A stretch of DNA of 64,000 bases from Paratinospora sagittata (GCA_035771175.1 CM069603.1:21738286-21802285), one strand, 5' to 3'. Counted from the first letter of the stretch, positions 24,206 through 37,167 are shown. Notes: a model not told the origin generated them from the letters alone. Made by a program: numbers and translations.

Positions 24206-25070
24206 AGATAACACATCAAAAAGGAACACATCACCTGTTTTGCATCAAGAACACATCAAACAATAGCTTTCGAATTCTACAAAGATCAAGCTCGAAGAAC
24301 GAAGACATATCTCATGTCTAATGCATTAGTTTGATCTTTGGTGTGTAGGATAATCGCTCGATCACTCTCAGCACTAAAACTCTGAAAATTGCAAAGTCTT
24401 CAAAATCACTTTCGATGTAGTATTTCATTTTGAAAAAAATGTTTTCTGAAAGGTTTTAATCATAATTTTAATGAGTTTTGAATTATTTAAAAGTGTTTAA
24501 TCTTATATCAAAGTGTTTTGAGTCAATGAAATGGTTCTTTAGTGTCAAAATATTAATTTTTCAAAAATAAGGCTATCCAGCAATTTGCACGTCTTAAACT
24601 AAAATCTTATATTTCTAACGAGAAAAATGTGGGCACTTCTGCTTGCTCGATTTTTCTATTCCTTCACAGTTTTGCCAGGTTATCTTAATTGAAATATTCT
24701 CTAGTAACACCTAGATGATTCCCATTGTCTCGCACCCCCAAAAAACTTTAGATTGAACAATGTTTTGAATTCAAATCATTTTTTAGTACTCTTGCTCTTT
24801 AACCTTCAACTCCAAATTTTATAAAACACTCATTCTCTGATTTTCAAAAATTCAACACGCACGATATTTGCAAGTTAGATTGAGCTTTTCGAAGAGTTTT
24901 TCAAGAGAAGAAAGTAATGATTCTTGCCTTTGCAAAAAAAGGCTTCGAATTGAATCAAAATTGCAATCTGTCTTGATGTTCAGCTAGTTCTTCATTTTAT
25001 CCCTTGTGTGCTAAGATTTGCAGAGGCTATCCATTGTTTAAAACTCTAAGTATATGAAGTGGTCTCGGTA
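24206..25070 (+). repeat. Monomer 29, class E, 865 bp
   Basis: GTAGGATAATCGCTCG, GATCACTCTC, CGATGTAG, CACCCCCAAA, ATTTTTTAG and AACTCCAAAT. Twin at 32841; same class as 54472, 56180 and 61346. Confidence 0.92.
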
Positions 25071-25935
25071 AGATAACACATCAAAGAGGAACACATCACC
25101 TGTTTTGCATCAAGAACACATCAAACAATAGCTTTCGAATTCTACAATGATCAAGCTCGAAGAACGAAGACATATCTCATGTCTAATGCATTAGTTTGAT
25201 CTCTGGTGTGTAGGGTAACCGCTCGATCAATCTTAGCACTAAAACTCTGAAAATTGCAAAGTCTTCAAAATCACTTTCGATATAGTATTTCATTTTTACA
25301 AAAATGTTTTCCGAAAGGTTTTAATCATAATTTTAATGAGTTTTGAATTATTTAAAAGTGTTTATTCTTATATCAAAGTGTTTTGAGTCAATGAAATGGT
25401 TCTTTAGTGTCAAAATATTAATTTTTCAAAAATAAGGCTATCCAGCAATTGGCACGTCTTAGACTAAAATCTTATATTTCTAACGAGAAAAATGTGGGCA
25501 CTTCTGCTTGCTCGATTTTTCTATTCCTTCACAGTTTTGCCAGGTTATCTTAATTGAAATATTCTCTAGTAACACCTAGATGATTCCCATTGTCTCGCAC
25601 GCCCAAAAAACTTTCGATTGAACAATGTTTTGAATTGAAATCATTTTGTAGTACTCTTGCTCTTTAACATTCAACTTCAAATTTTATAAAACACTCATTC
25701 TCTGATATTAAAAAATACAACACGCACGATATTTGCAAGTTAGATTGAGCTTTTCGAAGAGTTTTTCAAGAGAATAAAGTAATGATTCTTGCCTTTGCAA
25801 AAAAAGGCTTCGAATTGAACCAAAATTGCAATCTGTCTTGATGTTCAGCTAGTTCTTCATTTTATCCCTTGTGTGCTAAGATTTGCAGAGGCTATCCATT
25901 GCTTACAACTCTAAGTATATGAAGTTGTCTCGGTA
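25071..25935 (+). repeat. Monomer 30, class F front with D-like rear, 865 bp
   Basis: CAAAGAGG, TACAATGATC, AACCGCTC, TTTTCCGAAAGG, then GAATTGAAATC and TGATATTAAA; ends TTGCTTACAAC. Twin at 33706. Confidence 0.9.
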
Positions 25936-26799
25936 AGATAACACATCAAAAAGGAACACATCACCTGTTTTACATCAAGAACACATCAAACAATAGCTTT
26001 CGAATTGTACAATGATCAAGCTCGAAGAACGAAGACATATCTCATGTCTAATGCATTAGTTTGATCTCTGGTGTGTAAGGTAACCCCTCGATCAATCTTA
26101 GCACTAAAACTCTGAAAATTGCAAAGTCTTCAAAATCACTTTCGATATAGTATTTCATTTTTACAAAAATGTTTTCCGAAAGGTTTTAATCATAATTTTA
26201 ATGAGTTTTGAATTATTTAAAAGTGTTTATTCTTATATCAAAGTGTTTTGAGTCAATGAAATGGTTCTTTAGTGTCAAAATATTAATTTTTCAAAAATAA
26301 GGCTATCCAGCAATTGGCACGTCTTAGACTAAAATCTAATATTTCTAACGAGAAAAATGTGGGCACTTCTGCTTGCTCGATTTTCTATTACTTCACAGTT
26401 TTGCCAGGTTATCTTAATTGAAATATTCTCTAGAAACACCTAGATGATTCCCATTGTCTCGCACGCCCAAAAAACTTTAGATTGAACAATGTTTTGAATT
26501 CAAATCATTTTGTAGTACTCTTGCTCTTTAACCTTCAACTTCAAATTTTATAAAACACTTATTCTCTGATTTTCAAAAATACAACACGCACGATATTTGC
26601 AAGTTAGATTGAGCTTTTCGAAGAGTTTTTCAAGAGAATAAAGTAATGATTCTTGCCTTTGCAAAAAAAGGCTTCGAATTGAACCAAAATTGCAATCTGT
26701 CTTGATGTTCAGCTAGTTCTTCATTTTATCCCTTGTGTGCTAAGATTTGCAGAGGGTATCCATTGTTTACAACTCTAAGTATATGAATTTGTCTCGGTA
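25936..26799 (+). repeat. Monomer 31, class F, 864 bp
   Basis: GAATTGTACAATG, GTGTAAGG, TTTTCCGAAAGG, TATTACTTC and CTAGAAACAC. Twin at 34571. Confidence 0.92.
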
Positions 26800-27665
26800 A
26801 GATAACACATCAAAAAGGAACACATCACTTGTTTTACATCAAGAACACATCAAACAATAGCATTCGAATTCTACAAAGATCAACCTCGAAGAACGAAGAC
26901 ATATCTCATGTCTAATGCATTAGTTTGATTTCTGGTGTGTAGGGTAACCCCTCGATCAATCTCAGCACTAAAACTCTGAAAATTGCAAAGTCTACAAAAT
27001 CACTTTCGGTGTAGTATTTCATTTTGAAAAAAATTATTTTCTGAAAGGTTTTAATCATAATTTTAATGAGTTTTCAATTATTTAAAAGTGTTTAATCTTA
27101 TATCAAAGTGGTATGAGTCAATGAAATGGTTCTTTAGTGTCAAAATATTAAATTTTCAAAAATAAGGCTATCCAGTAATTTTCACGTCTTAGACTAAAAT
27201 CTGATATTTCTAACAAGAAAAATGTGGGCACTTCTGCTTGCTCAATTTTTCTATTCCTTCACAGTTTTGCCTGGTTATCTTAATCGAAATATTCTCTAGT
27301 AACACCTAGATGATTCCCATTGTCTCGCACGCCCAAAAAACTTTTGATTGAACAATGTTTTGAATTCAATTCATTTTGTACTACTCTTGCTCTTTAACCT
27401 TCAACTTCAAATCTTATAAAACACTCATTCTCTGATTTTCAAAAATACAACACGCACGATATTTGCAAGTTAGATTGAGCTTTTCGAATAGTTTTTCAAG
27501 AGAAGAAAGTATTGATTCTTGCCTTTGCAAAAAAAGGCTTCGAATTGAATCAAAATTGCAATCTGTCTTGATGTTCAGCTAGTTCTTCATTTTATCCCTT
27601 GTGTGCTAAGATTTGCAGAGGCTATCCATTGTTTAAAACTCTAAGTATATGAAGTGGTCTCGATA
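26800..27665 (+). repeat. Monomer 32, type B, 866 bp
   Basis: CACTTGTTTT, CAACCTCG, GTCTACAAAATC, CCAGTAATTT, AACAAGAAA, AATCGAAAT, GTACTACTC and GTATTGATTC. Twin at 35435. Confidence 0.92.
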
Positions 27666-28531
27666 AGATAACACATCAAAAATGAACACATCACCTATTT
27701 TGCATCAAGAACGCATCAAACAATAGCTGTCGAATTCTACAAAGATCAAGCTCGAAGAACGAAAGCATATCTCATGTCTAATGCATTAGTTTGATCTCTG
27801 GTGTGTAGGGTAACCCCTCAATCAATCTCAGCACTAAAACTCTGAGAATTGCAAAGTCTTCAAAATCACTTTCGATATAGTATTTCATTTTGAAAAAAAA
27901 TGTTTTCTGAAAGGTTTTAATCATAATTTTAATGAGTTTTCAATTATTTAAAAGTGTTTAATCTTATATCAAAGTGGTATGAGTCAATGAAATGGTTCTT
28001 TAGTGTCAAAATATTAATTTTTCAAAAATAAGGCTATCCAGCAATTTTCACGTCTTAGACTAAAATCTAATATTTCTAACGAGAAAAATGTGGGCACTTC
28101 TGCTTGCTCAATTTTTCTATTGCTTCACAGTTTTGCCTGGTTATCTTAATTGAAATATTCTCTAGTAACACCTAGATGATTCCCATTGTCTCGCACGCCT
28201 AAAAAACTTTCGATTGAACAATGTTTTGAATTCAAATCATTTTGTAGTACTCTTGCTCTTTAACATTCAACTTCAAATTTTATAAAACACTCATTCTCTG
28301 ATTTTAAAAAATACAACACGCACGATATTTGCAAGTTAGATTGAGCTTTTCGAAGAGTTTTTCAAGAGAAGAAAGTAATGATTCTTGCCTTTGCAAAAAA
28401 AGGCTTCGAATTGAATCAAAATTGCAATCTGTCTTGATGTTCAGCTAGTTCTTCATTTTATCCCTTGTGTGCTAAGATTTGCAGAGGCTATCCATTGTTT
28501 AAAACTCTAAGTATATGAAGTGGTCTCGATA
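27666..28531 (+). repeat. Monomer 33, class G front with C-like rear, 866 bp
   Basis: CAAAAATGAAC, AACGCATC, AGCTGTCG, GAAAGCAT and CCTCAATC in front; TATTGCTTCAC and ACGCCTAAAA behind. This monomer joins the 8,635-bp and 7,784-bp duplications. Confidence 0.9.
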
Positions 28532-29396
28532 AGATAACACATCAAAAAGGAACACATCACCTGTTTTGCATCAAGAACACATCAAACAATAGCTTTCGAA
28601 TTCTACGAAGATCAAGCTCGAAGAACGAAGACATATCTCCTGTCTAATGCATTAGTTTGATCTCTGGTGTGTAGGGTAACCCCTCGATCAATCTCAGCAC
28701 TAAAACTCTGAAAATTGCAAAGTCTTCAAAATCACTTTCGATATAGTATTTCATTTTTAAAAAAATGTTTTCTGAAAGGTTTTAATCATAATTTTAATGA
28801 GTTTTGAATTATTTAAAAGTGTTTAATCTTATATCAAAGTGGTATGAGTCAATGAAATGGTTCTTTAGTGTCAAAATATTAATTTTTCAAAAATAAGGCT
28901 ATCCAGCAATTTTCACGTCTTAGACTAAAATCTTATATTTCTAACGAGAAAAATGTGGGCACTTCTGCTTGCTCAATTTTTCTATTCCTTCACAGTTTTG
29001 CCTGGTTATCTTAATTGAAATATTCTCTAGTAACACCTTGATGATTCCCATTGTCTCGCACGCCCAAAAAACTTTCGATTGAACAATGTTTTGAATTGAA
29101 ATCATTTTGTAGTACTCTTGCTCTTTAACATTCAACTTCAAATTTTATAAAACACTCATTCTCTGATATTAAAAAATACAACACGCACGATACTTGCAAG
29201 TTAGATTGAGCTTTTCGAAGAGTTTTTCAAGAGAAGAAAGTAATGATTCTTGCCTTTGCAAAAAAAGGCTTCGAATTGAATCAAAATTGCAATCTGTCTT
29301 GATGTTCAGCTAGTTCTTCATTTTATCCCTTGTGTGCTAAGATTTGCAGAGGCTATCCATTGTTTAAAACTCTAAGTATATGAAGTTGTCTCGGTA
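28532..29396 (+). repeat. Monomer 34, class D, 865 bp
   Basis: Twin of monomer 25 at offset 7,784, including TCTACGAAG and CGATACTTGC. Confidence 0.93.
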
Positions 29397-30259
29397 AGAT
29401 AACACATCAAAAAGGAACACATCACCTGTTTTCATCAAGAACACATCAAACAATAGCTTTCGAATTCTACAAAGATCAAGCTCGAAGAACGAAGACATAT
29501 CTCATGTCTAATGCATTAGTTTGATTTCTGGTGTGCAGGGTAACCCCTCGATCAATCTCAGCACTAAAACTCTGAAAATTGCAAAGTCTTCAAAATCACT
29601 TTCGATATAGTATTTCATTTTTACAAAAATGTTTTCTGAAAGGTTTTAATCATAATTTTAATGAGTTTTGAATTATTTAAAAGTGTTTATTCTTATATCA
29701 AAGTGTTTTGAGTCAATGAAATGGTTCTTTAGTGTCAAAATATTAATTTTTCAAAAATAAGGCTATCCAACAATTGGCACGTCTTAGACTAAAATCTGAT
29801 ATTTCTAACGAGAAAAATGTGGCACTTCTGCTTGCTCAATTTTTCTATTCCTTCACAGTTTTGCCTGGTTATCTTAATTGAAATATTCTCTAGTAACACC
29901 TAGATGATTCCCATTGTCTCGCACGCCCAAAAAACTTTCGATTGAACAATGTTTTGAATTCAAATCATTTTGTAGTACTCTTGCTCTTTAACATTCAACT
30001 TCAAATTTTATAAAATACTCATTCTCTGATTTTAAAAAATACAACACGCACGATATTTGCAAGTTAGATTGAGCTTTTCGAAGAGTTTTTCAAGAGAAGA
30101 AAGTAATGATTCTTGCCTTTGCAAAAAAAGGCTTCGAATTGAATCAAAATTGCAATCTGTCTTGATGTTCCGCTAGTTCTTCATTTTATCCCTTGTGTGC
30201 TAAGATTTGCAGAGGCTATCCATTGTTTAAAACTCTAAGTATATGAAGTGGTCTCGATA
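29397..30259 (+). repeat. Monomer 35, type A, 863 bp
   Basis: Twin of monomer 26, sharing ATGTGGCAC and TTCCGCTAG. Confidence 0.93.
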
Positions 30260-31124
30260 AGATAACACATCAAAAAGGAACACATCACCTGTTTTGCATC
30301 AAGAACACATCAAACAATAGCTTTCGAATTCTACAAAGATCAAGCTCGAAGAACGAAGACATATCTCCTGTCTAATGCATTAGTTTGATCTCTGGTGTGT
30401 AGGGTAACCCCTCGATCAATCTCAGCACTAAAACTCTGAAAATTGCAAAGTCTTCAAAATCACTTTCGATATAGTATTTCATTTTTACAAAAATGTTTTC
30501 TGAAAGGTTTTAATCATAATTTTAATGAGTTTTGAATTATTTAAAAGTGTTTAATCTTATATCAAAGTGGTATGAGTCAATGAAATGGTTCTTTAGTGTC
30601 AAAATATTAATTTTTCAAAAATAAGGCTATCCAGCAATTTTCACGTCTTAGACTAAAATCTTATATTTCTAACGAGAAAAATGTGGGCACTTCTGCTTGC
30701 CCAATTTTTCTATTCCTTCACAGTTTTGCCTGGTTATCTTAATTGAAATATTCTCTAGTAACACCTTGATGATTCCCATTGTCTCGCACGCCCAAAAAAC
30801 TTTCGATTGAACAATGTTTTGAATTGAAATCATTTTGTAGTACTCTTGCTCTTTAACATTCAACTTCAAATTTTATAAAACACTCATTCTCTGATATTAA
30901 AAAATACAACACACACGATATTTGCAAGTTAGATTGAGCTTTTCGAAGAGTTTTTCAAGAGAATAAAGTAATGATTCTTGCCTTTGCAAAAAAAGGCTTC
31001 GAATTGAACCAAAATTGCAATCTGTCTTGATGTTCAGCTAGTTCTTCATTTTATCCCTTGTGTGCTAAGATTTGCAGAGGCTATCCATTGTTTACAACTC
31101 TAAGTATATGAAGTTGTCTCGGTA
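30260..31124 (+). repeat. Monomer 36, class D, 865 bp
   Basis: Front matches monomer 27; rear has GAATTGAAATC, TGATATTAAA, GAATAAAG and private ACACACGAT. TGCCCAATTT changes one residue in the shared minus-strand open frame. Confidence 0.9.
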
Positions 31125-31989
31125 AGATAACACATCAAAAAGGAACACATCACCTGTTTTACATCAAGAACACATCAAACAATAGCTTTCGAATTCTACA
31201 ATGATCAAGCTCGAAGAACGAAGACATATCTCATGTCTAATGCATTAGTTTGATCTCTGGTGTGTAGGGTAACCGCTCGATCAATCTTAGCACTAAAACT
31301 CTGAAAATTGCAAAGTCTTCAAAATCACTTTCGATATAGTATTTCATTTTTACAAAAATGTTTTCTGAAAGGTTTTAATCATAATTTTAATGAGTTTTGA
31401 ATTATTTAAAAGTGTTTAATCTTATATCAAAGTGGTATGAGTCAATGAAATGGTTCTTTAGTGTCAAAATATTAATTTTTCAAAAATAAGGCTATCCAGC
31501 AATTTTCACGTCTTAGACTAAAATCTTATATTTCTAACGAGAAAAATGTGGGCACTTCTGCTTGCTCAATTTTTCTATTCCTTCACAGTTTTGCCTGGTT
31601 ATCTTAATTGAAATATTCTCTAGTAACACCTTGATGATTCCCATTGTCTCGCACGCCCAAAAAACTTTCGATTGAACAATGTTTTGAATTGAAATCATTT
31701 TGTAGTACTCTTGCTCTTTAACATTCAACTTCAAATTTTATAAAACACTCATTCTCTGATATTAAAAAATACAACACGCACGATATTTGCAAGTTAGATT
31801 GAGCTTTTCGAAGAGTTTTTCAAGAGAATAAAGTAATGATTCTTGCCTTTGCAAAAAAAGGCTTCGAATTGAACCAAAATTGCAATCTGTCTTGATGTTC
31901 AGCTAGTTCTTCATTTTATCCCTTGTGTGCTAAGATTTGCAGAGGCTATCCATTGTTTACAACTCTAAGTATATGAAGTTGTCTCGGTA
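31125..31989 (+). repeat. Monomer 37, F-front / D-rear hybrid, 865 bp
   Basis: TACAATGATC, AACCGCTC and CAATCTTAGC as in monomer 30, then TTTTCTGAAAGG, GGTATGAG, CCTTGATG and GAATTGAAATC. The switch is near offset 215-300. Confidence 0.88.
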
Positions 31990-32840
31990 AGATAACACAT
32001 CAAAAAGGAACACATCACCTGTTTTACATCAAGAACACATCAAACAATAGCTTTCGAATTGTACAATGATCAAGCTCGAAGAACGAAGACATATCTCATG
32101 TCTAATGCATTAGTTTGATCTCTGGTGTGTAAGGTAACCCCTCGATCAATCTTAGCACAAAAACTCTGAAAATTGCAAAGTCTACAAAATCACTTTCGGT
32201 GTAGTATTTCATTTTGAAAAAAATTATTTTCTGAAAGGTTTTATTCATAATTTTAATGAGTTTTGAATTATTTAAAAGTGTTTAATCTTATATCAAAGTG
32301 GTATGAGTCAATGAAATGGTTCTTTAGTGTCAAAATATTAATTTTTCAAAAATAAGGCTATCCAGCAATTGGCACGTCTTAGACTAAAATCTGATATTTC
32401 TAACGAGAAAAATGTGGGCACTTCTGCTTGCTCGATTATCTATTCCTTCACAGTTTTGCCAGGTTATCTTAATTGAAATATTCTCTAGAAACACCTAGAT
32501 GATTCCCATTGTCTCGCACGCCCAAAAAACTTTAGATTGAACAATGTTTTGAATTCAAATCATTTTGTAGTACTCTTGCTCTTTAACCTTCAACTTCAAA
32601 TTTTATAAAACACTTCAAAAATACAACACGCACGATATTTGCAAGTTAGATTGAGCTTTTCGAAGAGTTTTTCAAGAGAAGAAAGTAATGATTCTTGCCT
32701 TTGCAAAAAAAGGCTTCGAATTGAATAAAAATTGCAATCTGTCTTGATGTTCAGCTAGTTCTTCATTTTATCCCTTGTGTGCTAAGATTTGCAGAGGCTA
32801 TCCATTGTTTAAACTCTAAGTATATGAAGTGGTCTCGATA
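31990..32840 (+). repeat. Monomer 38, F-front / B-rear hybrid, 851 bp, 13-bp deletion
   Basis: GAATTGTACAATG and GTGTAAGG, then GTCTACAAAATC and CGGTGTAG from about 32,180. Near 32,613, CACTT runs directly into CAAAAATAC, losing 13 bp. GCTCGATTATC is private. Confidence 0.92.
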
Positions 32841-33705
32841 AGATAACACATCAAAAAGGAACACATCACCTGTTTTGCATCAAGAACACATCAAACAATA
32901 GCTTTCGAATTCTACAAAGATCAAGCTCGAAGAACGAAGACATATCTCATGTCTAATGCATTAGTTTGATCTTTGGTGTGTAGGATAACCGCTCGATCAC
33001 TCTCAGCACTAAAACTCTGAAAATTGCAAAGTCTTCAAAATCACATTCGATGTAGTATTTTATTTTGAAAAAAATGTTTTCTGAAAGGTTTTAATCATAA
33101 TTTTAATGAGTTTTGAATTATTTAAAAGTGTTTAATCTTATATCAAAGTGTTTTGAGTCAATGAAATGGTTCTTTAGTGTCAAAATATTAATTTTTCAAA
33201 AATAAGGCTATCCAGCAATTTGCACGTCTTAAACTAAAATCTTATATTTCTAACGAGAAAAATGTGGGCACTTCTGCTTGCTCGATTTTTCTATTCCTTC
33301 ACAGTTTTGCCAAGTTATCTTAATTGAAATATTCTCTAGTAACACCTAGATGATTCCCATTGTCTCGCACCCCCAAAAAACTTTAGATTGAACAATGTTT
33401 TGAATTCAAATCGTTTTTTAGTACTCTTGCTCTTTAACCTTCAACTCCAAATTTTATAAAACACTTATTCTCTGATTTTCAAAAATTCAACACGCACGAT
33501 ATTTGCAAGTTAGATTGAGCTTTTCGAAGAGTTTTTCAAGAGAAGAAAGTAATGATTCTTGCCTTTGCAAAAAAAGGCTTCGAATTGAATCAAAATTGCA
33601 ATCTGTCTTGATGTTCAGCTAGTTCTTCATTTTATCCCTTGTGTGCTAAGATTTGCAGAGGCTATCCATTGTTTAAAACTCTAAGTATATGAAGTGGTCT
33701 CGGTA
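32841..33705 (+). repeat. Monomer 39, class E, 865 bp
   Basis: Twin of monomer 29; private ACATTCGATG, GCCAAGTT and AAATCGTTTTTTAG. Confidence 0.92.
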
Positions 33706-34570
33706 AGATAACACATCAAAGAGGAACACATCACCTGTTTTGCATCAAGAACACATCAAACAATAGCTTTCGAATTCTACAATGATCAAGCTCGAAGAAC
33801 GAAGACATATCTCATGTCTAATGCATTAGTTTGATCTCTGGTGTGTAGGGTAACCGCTCGATCAATCTTAGCACTAAAACTCTGAAAATTGCAAAGTCTT
33901 CAAAATCACTTTCGATATAGTATTTCATTTTTACAAAAATGTTTTCCGAAAGGTTTTAATCATAATTTTAATGAGTTTTGAATTATTTAAAAGTGTTTAT
34001 TCTTATATCAAAGTGTTTTGAGTCAATGAAATGGTTCTTTAGTGTCAAAATATTAATTTTTCAAAAATAAGGCTATCCAGCAATTGGCACGTCTTAGACT
34101 AAAATCTTATATTTCTAACGAGAAAAATGTGGGCACTTCTGCTTGCTCGATTTTTCTATTCCTTCACAGTTTTGCCAGGTTATCTTAATTGAAATATTCT
34201 CTAGTAACACCTAGATGATTCCCATTGTCTCGCACGCCCAAAAAACTTTCGATTGAACAATGTTTTGAATTGAAATCATTTTGTAGTACTCTTGCTCTTT
34301 AACATTCAACTTCAAATTTTATAAAACACTCATTCTCTGATATTAAAAAATACAACACGCACGATATTTGCAAGTTAGATTGAGCTTTTCGAAGAGTTTT
34401 TCAAGAGAATAAAGTAATGATTCTTGCCTTTGCAAAAAAAGGCTTCGAATTGAACCAAAATTGCAATCTGTCTTGATGTTGAGCTAGTTCTTCATTTTAT
34501 CCCTTGTGTGCTAAGATTTGCAGAGGCTATCCATTGCTTACAACTCTAAGTATATGAAGTTGTCTCGGTA
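33706..34570 (+). repeat. Monomer 40, class F front with D-like rear, 865 bp
   Basis: Twin of monomer 30; private GTTGAGCTAG. Confidence 0.92.
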
Positions 34571-35434
34571 AGATAACACATCAAAAAGGAACACATCACC
34601 TGTTTTACATCAAGAACACATCAAACAATAGCTTTCGAATTGTACAATGATCAAGCTCGAAGAACGAAGACATATCTCATGTCTAATGCATTAGTTTGAT
34701 CTCTGGTGTGTAAGGTAACCCCTCGATCAATCTTAGCACTAAAACTCTGAAAATTGCAAAGTCTTCAAAATCACTTTCGATATAGTATTTCATTTTTACA
34801 AAAATGTTTTCCGAAAGGTTTTAATCATAATTTTAATGAGTTTTGAATTATTTAAAAGTGTTTATTCTTATATCAAAGTGTTTTGAGTCAATGAAATGGT
34901 GCTTTAGTGTCAAAATATTAATTTTTCAAAAATAAGGCTATCCAGCAATTGGCACGTCTTAGACTAAAATCTAATATTTCTAACGAGAAAAATGTGGGCA
35001 CTTCTGCTTGCTCGATTTTCTGTTACTTCACAGTTTTGCCAGGTTATCTTAATTGAAATATTCTCTAGAAACACCTAGATGATTCCCATTGTCTCGCACG
35101 CCCAAAAAACTTTAGATTGAACAATGTTTTGAATTCAAATCATTTTGTAGTACTCTTGCTCTTTAACCTTCAACTTCAAATTTTATAAAACACTTATTCT
35201 CTGATTTTCAAAAATACAACACGCACGATATTTGCAAGTTAGATTGAGCTTTTCGAAGAGTTTTTCAAGAGAATAAAGTAATGATTCTTGCCTTTGCAAA
35301 AAAAGGCTTCGAATTGAACCAAAATTGCAATCTGTCTTGATGTTCAGCTAGTTCTTCATTTTATCCCTTGTGTGCTAAGATTTGCAGAGGGTATCCATTG
35401 TTTACAACTCTAAGTATATGAATTTGTCTCGGTA
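34571..35434 (+). repeat. Monomer 41, class F, 864 bp
   Basis: Twin of monomer 31; private GGTGCTTTAG and CTGTTACTTC. Confidence 0.92.
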
Positions 35435-36300
35435 AGATAACACATCAAAAAGGAACACATCACTTGTTTTACATCAAGAACACATCAAACAATAGCATTC
35501 GAATTCTACAAAGATCAACCTCGAAGAACGAAGACATATCTCATGTCTAATGCATTAGTTTGATTTCTGGTGTGTAGGGTAACCCCTCGATCAATCTCAG
35601 CACTAAAACTCTGAAAATTGCAAAGTCTACAAAATCACTTTCGGTGTAGTATTTCATTTTGAAAAAAATTATTTTCTGAAAGGTTTTAATCATAATTTTA
35701 ATGAGTTTTCAATTATTTAAAAGTGTTTAATCTTATATCAAAGTGGTATGAGTCAATGAAATGGTTCTTTAGTGTCAAAATATTAAATTTTCAAAAATAA
35801 GGCTATCCAGTAATTTTCACGTCTTAGACTAAAATCTGATATTTCTAACAAGAAAAATGTGGGCACTTCTGCTTGCTCAATTTTTCTATTCCTTCACAGT
35901 TTTGCCTGGTTATCTTAATCGAAATATTCTCTAGTAACACCTAGATGATTCCCATTGTCTCGCACGCCCAAAAAACTTTTGATTGAACAATGTTTTGAAT
36001 TCAATTCATTTTGTACTACTCTTGCTCTTTAACCTTCAACTTCAAATCTTATAAAACACTCATTCTCTGATTTTAAAAAATACAACACGCACGATATTTG
36101 CAAGTTAGATTGAGCTTTTCGAATAGTTTTTCAAGAGAAGAAAGTATTGATTCTTGCCTTTGCAAAAAAAGGCTTCGAATTGAATCAAAATTGCAATCTG
36201 TCTTGATGTTCAGCTAGTTCTTCATTTTATCCCTTGTGTGCTAAGATTTGCAGAGGCTATCCATTGTTTAAAACTCTAAGTATATGAAGTGGTCTCGATA
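35435..36300 (+). repeat. Monomer 42, type B, 866 bp
   Basis: Twin of monomer 32; the rear has GATTTTAAAAAATAC where 32 has GATTTTCAAAAATAC. Confidence 0.92.
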
Positions 36301-37167
36301 AGATAACACATCAAAAATGAACACATCACCTGTTTTGCATCAAGAACGCATCAAACAATAGCTGTCGAATTCTACAAAGATCAAGCTCGAAGAACGAAAG
36401 CATATCTCATGTCTAATGCATTAGTTTGATCTCTGGTGTGTAGGGTAACCCCTCAATCAATCTCAGCACTAAAACTCTGAGAATTGCAAAGTCTTCAAAA
36501 TCACTTTCGATATAGTATTTCATTTTGAAAAAAAATGTTTTCTGAAACGTTTTTATCATAATTTTAATGAGTTTTCAATTATTTAAAAGTGTTTAATCTT
36601 ATATCAAAGTGGTATGAGTCAATGAAATGGTTCTTTAGTGTCAAAATATTAATTTTTAAAAAATAAGGCTATCCAGCAATTTTCACGTCTTAGACTAAAA
36701 TCTAATATTTCTAACGAGAAAAATGTGGGCACTTCTGCTTGCTCAATTTTTCTATTCCTTCATAGTTTTGCCTGGTTATCTTAATTGAAATATTCTCTAG
36801 TAACACCTAGATGATTCCCATTGTCTCGCACGCCCAAAATACTTTAGATTGAACAATGTTTTGAATTCAAATCATTTTGTAGTACTCTTGCTCTTTAACC
36901 TTCAACTTCAAATTTTATAAAACACTTATTCTCTGATTTTCAAAAATACAACACGCACGATATTTGCAAGTTAGATTGAGCTTTTCGAAGAGTTTTTCAA
37001 GAGAATAAAGTAATGATTCTTGCCTTTGCAAAAAAAAGGCTTCGAATTGAACCAAAATTGCAATCTGTCTTGATGTTCAGCTAGTTCTTCATTTTATCCC
37101 TTGTGTGCTAAGATTTCCAGAGGCTATCCATTGTTTAAAACTCTAAGTATATGAAGTTGTCTCAGTA
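36301..37167 (+). repeat. Monomer 43, class G, 867 bp
   Basis: Front twins monomer 33 (AACGCATC, AGCTGTCG). From 36,543 it has GAAACGTTTTTATC, CATAGTTTTG, CCCAAAATAC and an eight-A run in GCAAAAAAAAGGC. Confidence 0.9.

Larger units (their letters stand above)
24001..27905 (+). repeat. Source-or-copy A of an 8,635-bp-offset duplication
   Basis: The rear of monomer 28 through the front of monomer 33 matches 32,636-36,540 at a constant offset of 8,635 bp. Shared rare variants are GAATAAAAATTGC, TGTTTAAACTC, GTAGGATAA, CACCCCCAAA, AACTCCAAAT, TTGCTTACAAC, CCAGTAATTT, AACAAGAAA, GTATTGATTC, AACGCATC and AGCTGTCG. Similarity also extends left to about 23,531, but there monomers 28 and 38 differ by a 13-bp deletion and some rear-half variants. 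Confidence 0.87.
28117..30795 (+). repeat. Source-or-copy B of the 7,784-bp-offset duplication
   Basis: Partner of 20,333-23,011, covering the rear of monomer 33, all of 34 and 35, and most of 36. Monomer starts 28532, 29397 and 30260 equal 20748, 21613 and 22476 plus 7,784. The few differences include AAATTTGATA against AAATCTGATA in monomers 26 and 35, and GCTCAATTT against GCCCAATTT in 27 and 36. The direction of copying cannot be told from the sequence. Confidence 0.85.
32636..36540 (+). repeat. Source-or-copy B of the 8,635-bp-offset duplication
   Basis: Partner of 24,001-27,905. Monomer starts 32841, 33706, 34571, 35435 and 36301 each equal 24206, 25071, 25936, 26800 and 27666 plus 8,635. 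Homology stops near 36,543, where this copy has GAAACGTTTTTATC and monomer 33 has GAAAGGTTTTAATC. Private changes include GTTGAGCTAG (about 34,480), GGTGCTTTAG (about 34,899) and CTGTTACTTC (about 35,020). Confidence 0.87.
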
